Positions 58,989 through 64,000 of a stretch of DNA of 64,000 nt are shown here, in pieces. Position 1 is the stretch's first letter. The number at the start of each line of letters is the position of its first letter. The notes beneath the pieces were generated by a model. It did not search any database, had not been told where the DNA came from, and saw only the letters and a program-made list of their open reading frames with translations. Origin of the DNA: Pseudonocardia acidicola (GTDB lineage Bacteria; Actinomycetota; Actinomycetes; Mycobacteriales; Pseudonocardiaceae); NCBI RefSeq assembly GCF_012911935.1, contig NZ_JAAXLA010000033.1, forward strand, positions 1 to 64,000, written 5' to 3'. A program made the position numbers and the translations under genes.

Positions 58989-59281
58989 TCAGCTTGCCGG
59001 TGTTCTCGCCCCGAACAGCCGCAGCAGCGTGTCCGGGACGTCCTCGACGGTGCCGCGCACGATGTCGTGCCGGCTCTGCAGCCTGCCCTCGCCGAGCCAG
59101 CGGCCCAGCGCCGCCACGCCCTCCGGGTAGCGGTCGCGAAGTCGGTGACGGCGAAGCCCTCCATCCGGGCCCGGTTCAGCAGTGGGACCGGCTCGGTGGT
59201 GTGCTCCCACGTCTGCGGGGTGGGCAGTCCGGCCGGGCGCGCGGCGAGCCGCACCTGCCGGGTCACGATCTCACTGCTCAT
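58989..59281 (-). pseudogene. Remnant of an NADP-dependent oxidoreductase (MDR family)
   Basis: The first ~30 codons from ATG 59281 read RQVRLAARPAGLPTPQTWEH, the usual N-terminus of zinc-independent MDR oxidoreductases. After EPVP the translation jumps to what is normally the C-terminal part (LLNRARMEGFAVTDF), so some 250 codons are missing in the middle. Around 59147 the frame is lost by one base; the last ~50 codons (RYPEGVAALGRWLGEGRL to LLRLFGARTPA) are in another frame. It cannot make a functional enzyme. Confidence 0.75.
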
Positions 59282-59318
59282 GCTGCCGTCAAGCCACGCC
59301 GGCGTGCAGGATGTCCGC

Positions 59319-60119
59319 GTGGACCCCGTCGAACGGTTCAGCGCGCTGGTCGACGCACCGGAGCCGGCGCTCGACGAAGCGGCGCTCGCGCTCGCGGCGG
59401 GCGCCGACCCGAACCTCGAGCCCGCCCGCTGGCTCCGCGAACTCGACCGGCTGGCCGACGGCGTCGCCTCCCTCGACGGCCTGGTGCGGCGGCTGTTCAC
59501 CGAGGAGGGCTTCGTCGGCAACACCGCCGACTACTACGACCCGCGCAACTCGCTGCTGCCCCATGTGCTCACCCACCGCACCGGCATCCCGATCACCCTC
59601 GCGGTGGTGTGCATCGAGGTCGGTCGCCGCGCCGGGATCGCGCTCGAGGGCGTCGGCATGCCGGGGCACTTCCTGGTCCGCCCGCCCGGCACCGAGCGCT
59701 ATCTCGACGTCTTCGCCGGCGGCCGGTTCCTCGACGTGGCCGGCTGCGAGGCGCGATTCCGGGCGGCCACCGGCGCGGGCCGGGAGATCGCCTTCGGCCC
59801 GCACCTGCTGACCCGGACCACCACCCGGGGAATCCTCACCCGGATGCTGGAGAACCTGCGGTCCATCTACCGGGAGCGGCGGCAGTACGCCGACCTGGAG
59901 TGGGTGCTGCGGATGCGGCTGACACTGCGCCACGACGGGCCGCCGCTGATCATCGAACTGGCCCGCACGCAGGGTGATCAGGGTCGCTGGCTCGACGGCG
60001 CGCGGCTCATCGACGACTACGTGGCCCGGGCGGTCGACAACCCGCGTTTCGGCTTGAACGAGGACCAGCTCGACGACCTGCGGACGGTGTCCCGTTCCCT
60101 GCGGGCGCATCTCAACTGA
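59319..60119 (+). CDS. SirB1/transglutaminase-like and TPR protein
   Basis: A 266-residue protein. An N-terminal helical stretch is followed by a SirB1-type transglutaminase-like domain (GNTADYYDPRNSLLPHVLTH, TGIPITLAVVCIEVGRRAGI, GHFLVRPPG) with the conserved His but no clear catalytic Cys at the expected position, and a C-terminal tetratricopeptide-like part (LENLRSIYRERRQY; LRMRLTLRHDGPP). Function unknown. GTG at 59319 is preferred because AGGA lies seven bases upstream; GTG 59304 is also in frame. Confidence 0.78.
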   Translation: MDPVERFSALVDAPEPALDEAALALAAGADPNLEPARWLRELDRLADGVASLDGLVRRLFTEEGFVGNTADYYDPRNSLLPHVLTHRTGIPITLAVVCIEVGRRAGIALEGVGMPGHFLVRPPGTERYLDVFAGGRFLDVAGCEARFRAATGAGREIAFGPHLLTRTTTRGILTRMLENLRSIYRERRQYADLEWVLRMRLTLRHDGPPLIIELARTQGDQGRWLDGARLIDDYVARAVDNPRFGLNEDQLDDLRTVSRSLRAHLN

Positions 60120-60142
60120 GCCTCGACCGGGCCGCGGTGCCA

Positions 60143-60182
60143 CCCGCCGGCCGGCCCACCACGTTGTACGCCGGCCGGCGGG
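60143..60182. terminator. Bidirectional terminator
   Basis: A perfect 13-base-pair stem, CCCGCCGGCCGGC with its complement, and a 14-base loop lie between the convergent SirB1-like gene (ends 60119) and the flavin monooxygenase gene (ends 60198). Confidence 0.75.
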
Positions 60183-60197
60183 AGTCCGTGCCGCGGA

Positions 60198-61373
60198 TCA
60201 GCCGCCCTTGGCGGCCCGTTCCTTGGCGTGCTTGTCGGTCCACGCGGCCAGCGCGTCGGCCTGCTTGGCGTCGAGCTCCTGCCAGCGGCTCTGGGCGTAC
60301 TGCGCGGCGGCGAGGGTGCGCTCGCCCGAGCCCTGGAACGCGGGCATGACCTGCTCGGCGAACAGCTCGTAGTGGCGGGCCATGGCGTCCGGCCGGACCC
60401 AGTCGTGGGCCATCATCAGGTAGGCACCGAACCCGCCGCCGGACTGCTTGTACAGCTCGTCGATCTTGCGGATCGCATCCTCCGGAGTACCGATGACGCC
60501 GGTGCCGCTGTCGTTGACCCAGTTGACCCGCTCCCGGAGCGTGTCGCCGGTCGGGCGGAAGTGCGGGGCGGCCGCGGTGTGCTGCAGGTAGTCGCACCAC
60601 GCCTCGATGCCGTACTCGACCTCCTTCATCGCTTGTTCCTTGGTCTCGGCGATGTGCATCGGCCCGACCAGGCGCCAGCGGCCGCGGTCGGCCTTCTGCC
60701 CGTGCTCGGCGGCCTTCTCCTCCACCACGTCCCAGTGCATGGCGAGCAGGTCGAGGTCACCGGTCATCGTGGCGCCGACGGAGAGCAGCGAGAGGCCGTG
60801 CTTGCCGACGATGCGCGGCCCGGACGGCGAGGCGATCGCGGCGACGCCGATCTCGAAACAGGGGTCGGTGAACGGGCGCAGCTGGCAGCGGGCGTTGACC
60901 AGGTTGTAGCGGGCGGTCTTGTGCGTGACCGGCTCGTCGGTCAGCAGCAGCTGCATGAGGACGTCGACGTCCTCCTCCAGCGCCGGCCGCTGCTCGGACG
61001 GGTCGATGCCGATCATGGCCGCGTCGGTGGGCAGCGCGCCCGGGCCGAGACCCAGGATGAACCGGCCGCGGGTCAGGTGGTCGAGCAGGATCGCGCGGTC
61101 GGCCACCCACAGCGGGTTGTGGTAGGGCAGCGAGAGCACCCCGGTACCCAGCTTGATGTGTTCGGTCCGGGAGGCGACGTGGGCGATGAAGATCTCCGGC
61201 GAGGCGATGATCTCCGAACCGCACGAGTGGTGCTCGCCGACCCAGGCCTCGTCGTAGCCCAGCCGGTCGAGCTGCTGGATGGTCTCGACGTCGCGCTGCA
61301 GGGCGACGGTGGGGTTCCGGCCGGGCGGGGCGTGGAACGGCGCCATGAAGATTCCGAAGCGCATACGCGACAT
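60198..61373 (-). CDS. LLM-class flavin-dependent monooxygenase
   Basis: A 391-residue luciferase-like oxidoreductase (FMN type). The N-terminus MRFGIFMAPFHAPPGRNP, WVGEHHSCGSEI, LGTGVLSLPYHNPLWVADR, LGLGPGALPTDA and the C-terminal DWVRPDAMARHYELFAEQV are family features of LLM oxygenases acting on terpenes or similar. The substrate is unknown. ATG 61373 is chosen, with GGAAGG ten bases upstream. A promoter-like TTGACA lies at 61437-61442 on the leftward strand, and a CGAAC...GTTCG inverted repeat at 61411-61428 could be an operator. Confidence 0.85.
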   Translation of the reverse strand: MSRMRFGIFMAPFHAPPGRNPTVALQRDVETIQQLDRLGYDEAWVGEHHSCGSEIIASPEIFIAHVASRTEHIKLGTGVLSLPYHNPLWVADRAILLDHLTRGRFILGLGPGALPTDAAMIGIDPSEQRPALEEDVDVLMQLLLTDEPVTHKTARYNLVNARCQLRPFTDPCFEIGVAAIASPSGPRIVGKHGLSLLSVGATMTGDLDLLAMHWDVVEEKAAEHGQKADRGRWRLVGPMHIAETKEQAMKEVEYGIEAWCDYLQHTAAAPHFRPTGDTLRERVNWVNDSGTGVIGTPEDAIRKIDELYKQSGGGFGAYLMMAHDWVRPDAMARHYELFAEQVMPAFQGSGERTLAAAQYAQSRWQELDAKQADALAAWTDKHAKERAAKGG

Positions 61374-61908
61374 TGAGATGCGACCTTCCGGGGTGCCGAC
61401 GGAGAGGCACCGAACGAACCACAGTTCGACAACGAGTGTCAAGGTTCACACCGTGGCGCTACTCACCGGGACGTCTTCCCGAACCCGCAGGTCAACGGGC
61501 CATTGGAAAGCAGATGTGGGTTTGGTTACACGTGCCCGGGTGGCCGGCGCGCCTGACGACGTCGGCCTGCTTGCCATGGCCGCCGGGGCGCGGGGTGCCG
61601 GCGGGCGAGTCCGGCCCGCCATGCCCCGCCCGAGCCCTCGGGCCGAGATCCTGCGCGCCGCGAGCGGGGAGTTCCGCACTGGTCCACCCCGCGGCGCGGC
61701 CGCGGACCGGGAGCCGGTCGACGACCTGTTCGCGCTCGCCCTGGGCGGGCTGACGGCCGGGTGAGCGCCCGGGCGGTGCCGGGGTGCACCCCCGATCTCG
61801 GGCCCCCGGACCGTCCGGCGGCGGACGACGCAGGCGCCGCCCGATGATCGGGAGTGGGCGACATCTCGGCGACAGCCATCGGCCGTCCGCCTCACCTACG
61901 GTGGAGCC
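61374..61908. other. Intergenic region between the flavin monooxygenase and surE
   Basis: A 535-base gap between divergent genes. It holds the monooxygenase promoter side (TTGACA at 61437-61442, leftward) and the surE leader. At 61621-61764 there is a short frame that looks like a TetR remnant, described separately. No other gene or RNA was recognised. Confidence 0.4.
61621..61764 (+). pseudogene. Possible TetR-family regulator remnant
   Basis: A 47-codon frame from ATG 61621 begins PRPSPRAEILRAASGEF, like the first helix of a TetR regulator (RxxILxAAxxxF), then after a short junction ends VDDLFALALGGLTAG, like a TetR C-terminus. The middle, including the helix-turn-helix, is missing. It faces away from the monooxygenase gene as a divergent repressor would. 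Similarity is short and judged by eye, so the call is tentative. Confidence 0.4.
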
Positions 61909-62712
61909 GTGGCCTCCTCCCGAAGACTGCGCGCGCTGATCACCAACGACGACGGCATCGACTCCCCCGGCCTGTGGGCCCTCGCGGCGGGGGCCCGGGA
62001 CGCCGGCCTGGACGTCGTGGTGGCGGCTCCGCACGTCGACGCGAGCGGGGTCGGCGGTTCGGTGCTGTCGGTGCGGGACGGGAACCGGACGGCGGTGCAC
62101 CCGCGTGAGCTCCCGGGCCTGCCCGGGATCCCGGCCTTCGCCGTCGAGGGGCACCCGGCGTTCATCGTCCACGCGGCCGGCCGGGGCTGGCTGGACCCGC
62201 ATCCCGACATCGTGCTGTCCGGCATCAACGACGGGTCGAACGTGGGCCGGGCGGTGCTGCACTCCGGCACCGCCGGCGCGGCGCTGACCGCGAGCCTGCA
62301 CGGCTGGTACGGGCTGGCGGTGTCACTGGACAGTGGACTGGAGACGCCGGAGAACCCGCACTGGGATTCGGCGTTGCACCTGCTGCCGACGGTGCTGGAC
62401 CTGCTGCTGGCCGCATCGCCGGGCACCGTCTTCTCGCTCAACGTTCCCGACCTGCCCGTCGACGAACTGGGCGAACTGCGGGAGGCGCGGCTGGCACACT
62501 TCGGCGCCGTGCAGGTGCGAGTGGTGCACCGCGACGGCCACCCGTCGGGAGCGCTGCACGCCAGCATCTCCGAGCACGGGTTCACTCCGGAGCCCGGCAC
62601 CGACATCGCACTGCTCGCGGCAGGTCACCCGACCTTGACCGAACTGCAGTCGGTCGGCGAACGCCCCGGCGTGCTGGGGCAACGCTCCGCAACCGCCGAC
62701 CTCGGTGGCTGA
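61909..62712 (+). CDS. surE: 5'/3'-nucleotidase SurE family protein
   Basis: A 267-residue SurE-type metal-dependent phosphatase acting on nucleoside monophosphates. The metal motif ALITNDDGIDSPGL has the Asp pair, GGSVLSVR is the substrate loop, and SGINDGSNVGRAVLHSGTAGAA contains the conserved Asn and Ser/Thr. GTG at 61909 gives the usual short head before RALITNDDG. The C-terminal ~25 residues (GVLGQRSATADLGG) are an extension. The small gene at 62774 follows 61 bases after its stop. Confidence 0.88.
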   Translation: MASSRRLRALITNDDGIDSPGLWALAAGARDAGLDVVVAAPHVDASGVGGSVLSVRDGNRTAVHPRELPGLPGIPAFAVEGHPAFIVHAAGRGWLDPHPDIVLSGINDGSNVGRAVLHSGTAGAALTASLHGWYGLAVSLDSGLETPENPHWDSALHLLPTVLDLLLAASPGTVFSLNVPDLPVDELGELREARLAHFGAVQVRVVHRDGHPSGALHASISEHGFTPEPGTDIALLAAGHPTLTELQSVGERPGVLGQRSATADLGG

Positions 62713-62773
62713 CCTCGGGCGCAACCCGTCCGGCCCAGCGGAACCCTGCTTTCCTGGGGCGGCAGCGAACACT

Positions 62774-63007
62774 GTGGTATATGCGACCCCCGAATCAGGC
62801 GTGATCTACGACACACGTCACGATCTCACAATGCGTGATGGCGAGATCCGGTCGGAGTGGTCCACCCGTTTCGCTCGTGCCGTGGCGGAGGAGATCCGCC
62901 ACGGGGTTCGCTCCGGGGCGCTGACCTGGGCGGAAGCCGACGAACTCCTGGCCCGGCTGCGCGTCCTGGTCGATCAGGCGCTCGACCTCGCGCCGCAGTT
63001 CAACTGA
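62774..63007 (+). CDS. Small acidic-helical protein, unknown
   Basis: A 77-residue protein if started at GTG 62774; longer (GTG 62705, overlapping surE) or shorter (ATG 62831) readings share the same end. The convincing part is the C-terminal 55 residues: SEWSTRFARAVAEEIRHGVRSGALTWAEADELLARLRVLVDQAL, a predicted helical pair. The bases before 62831 show less typical codon choice, so the shorter form is possible. I do not recognise a family. Confidence 0.45.
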   Translation: MVYATPESGVIYDTRHDLTMRDGEIRSEWSTRFARAVAEEIRHGVRSGALTWAEADELLARLRVLVDQALDLAPQFN

Positions 63008-63115
63008 CGCGACGCCGGGCGATCACCCGGCGTTCATCGCGGAGGCAGCCGCCGTACGCCCCGGACGGCGGCCAGGGTGACGCTCCGTGTCGGCGGGACG
63101 TCGCGGGCCGGCGCG

Positions 63116-63505
63116 TCAGTTCTCGTCGGCTCCGGTGAGCTGCTCCTCGAGCCGGTCGGCGAGCTCCACCACCAGCCGGAAGGGCCGCTCGAACCCGGCG
63201 AGGTTCGTCTCCTCCAACGGGATCGAGTGCCGGAAGACCACGACCCCGTCCGTCGAGGCGACGCCGCCGACGACCGACTTCCCGGCCAGCTCCAGCAGTC
63301 GTGCCAGATCGACGTCGGCGGCCCTGGCGACCGGTGATGCGATCTGCGCCCACGGGTGCCCGTCCTCGCCCTGCACCTGCCGGACCACGACGAGTTGGGT
63401 CCGTTCGCCCACCGTGGGGAGGTTGAACCACAGCTCGCCAGGGGCCTGGCGCATGATCTCGTAGCGCATCCGCACGTAGGACACCAGGTCGTCCCAGCTG
63501 GCCAC
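63116..63505 (-). CDS. Conserved hypothetical protein, YbjN/TY-chaperone-like
   Basis: A 129-residue soluble protein. It begins SWDDLVSYVRMRYEIM, then a beta-rich section (ELWFNLPTVGERTQLVVVRQV) and a helix-strand part (DLARLLELAGKSVVGGVA; FRHSIPLEE) ending in RLVVELADRLEEQLTG. The outline resembles YbjN/type-III-chaperone-like folds, but the family call is by shape only. GTG at 63505 has GGGAGG seven bases upstream; ATG 63520 is also in frame. It converges with the small gene at 62774. Confidence 0.65.
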   Translation of the reverse strand: MASWDDLVSYVRMRYEIMRQAPGELWFNLPTVGERTQLVVVRQVQGEDGHPWAQIASPVARAADVDLARLLELAGKSVVGGVASTDGVVVFRHSIPLEETNLAGFERPFRLVVELADRLEEQLTGADEN

Positions 63506-63569
63506 GTCGGCACCTCCCACTCCTCGGGCGACCGTACCGCGTTCCGGTCACGCGGCGCGGCACGTGGTC

Positions 63570-63905
63570 AACAACTGGTCGGCCGGGGCGCGGTCGTCGG
63601 TGAGCACCGGGGCGTCGCCGCGGACCGGCGGGCGGTCTCGGCCGGCCGGCGGGGCATCGTGAACCCACCGCCGCCGGTGTGCACCGCCCGCAGCGGGGCG
63701 CCCGGCGGGAACGCGGTGTCCACCCCTCGGCGAAGCACCGGGTGTGGGCCAGGTGCAGGTACCCAGGATCCGGGAGGTCCACACAGGAGTGCCGCGGATC
63801 GTCGAGCACGAGCGTCCGGCCGGTCGCCCGGTCGGGGCCGGCCTCGGCCGGGGCGCAGTAGTGGACGGTGTCGACGTCACACCGGCCGGGGATCGCGACG
63901 AGCGC
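63570..63905 (-). pseudogene. Possible degraded gene, family unknown
   Basis: A frame without a start codon reads AIPGRCDVDTVHYCAP, then LVLDDPRHSCVDLPDPGY and LHLAHTRCFAEG. Near 63720 a shift of one base leads into another frame reading FPPGAPLRAVHTGGGGFTMP. Together they look like one protein broken by a frameshift. It begins only about 28 bases after the acyl-CoA dehydrogenase stop. I could not name the family. Coordinates and the call are tentative; the stretch 63506-63932 holds no other gene. Confidence 0.3.
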
Positions 63906-63932
63906 GGCGCCGACCCCGGCCGCGGCCGGCGG

Positions 63933-64000
63933 CTACAGCCCGAGCTGGCGGGCGATCAGCATCTTCTGCACCTCGGAGGTGCCCTCGCCGATCTCCAGGA
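63933..64000 (-). CDS. Acyl-CoA dehydrogenase, C-terminal fragment at window edge
   Basis: The last 22 codons of a gene entering from the right, reading LEIGEGTSEVQKMLIARQLG and ending at TAG 63933-63935. The IGEGTSEVQ motif is the usual end of acyl-CoA dehydrogenases. Substrate class cannot be judged from this piece. Confidence 0.8.
   Translation of the reverse strand, partial: LEIGEGTSEVQKMLIARQLGL

Overview
The window is about 64 kb of high-GC actinobacterial chromosome, most likely from the Pseudonocardiales. That placement is inferred from gene content and order: CarD, Lsr2, an LpqE-type lipoprotein, MhuD and ClpC occur in an order close to the Mycobacterium tuberculosis Rv3579c-Rv3628 region, combined with an ectABCD ectoine cluster. 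No phage, insertion sequence, CRISPR array or specialised-metabolite cluster was seen. The region is mostly conserved housekeeping DNA with small inserted, decayed or rewired patches.

Layout. 0.2-5 kb: a DUF3159 membrane protein, an SGNH esterase, then ectABCD read leftwards (ectoine and 5-hydroxyectoine). 5.2-9.7 kb: a small unrecognised gene, tRNA-Thr(TGT), a ThrE-type exporter and otsA-otsB for trehalose; with ectoine this gives two compatible-solute pathways within 10 kb. 9.7-13.7 kb: a LacI-type regulator and a three-gene zinc/manganese ABC importer with a candidate Zur site. 13.7-20.1 kb: rlmB, cysS, ispF, ispD and carD leftwards, then lpqE and radA rightwards. disA, which follows radA in M. 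tuberculosis, is absent here. 20.1-23.6 kb: an anchored secreted protein, a Rv1284-type carbonic anhydrase and an amt/PII pair whose PII lacks the T-loop Tyr51. 23.9-31.9 kb: mutY, a 2H-phosphoesterase-like gene, an alpha/beta hydrolase, mhuD, a sirtuin, an aldehyde dehydrogenase-DUF779 pair with a GAF regulator, and a YihY/BrkB protein.

32-46.4 kb (leftwards): clpC, a siderophore-interacting protein, lsr2, lysS, then the vitamin and folate run coaX-panD-panC-DUF2520-prsW-DUF3180-folK-folB-folP-folE, with ftsH upstream. 49-55 kb: a secreted serine protease, hpt, tilS, a DUF2342 protein, dacB and ppa. 55-64 kb: accessory genes (MarR, thiolase, MaoC, a MEDS/HATPase protein, a SirB1-type protein, a flavin monooxygenase, surE) mixed with gene remnants, ending in the C-terminus of an acyl-CoA dehydrogenase.

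Most notable observations: three genes (radA, the sirtuin, folE) whose best start is CTG inside a CTGA overlap with the preceding stop; the missing disA; the PII protein without Tyr51; an exact 22-bp-period repeat at two intergenic sites; a frameshifted methyltransferase overlapping coaX; and an internally deleted oxidoreductase. I did not find a convincing new multi-gene system. All function calls come from reading the sequence and from family knowledge, without database searches.
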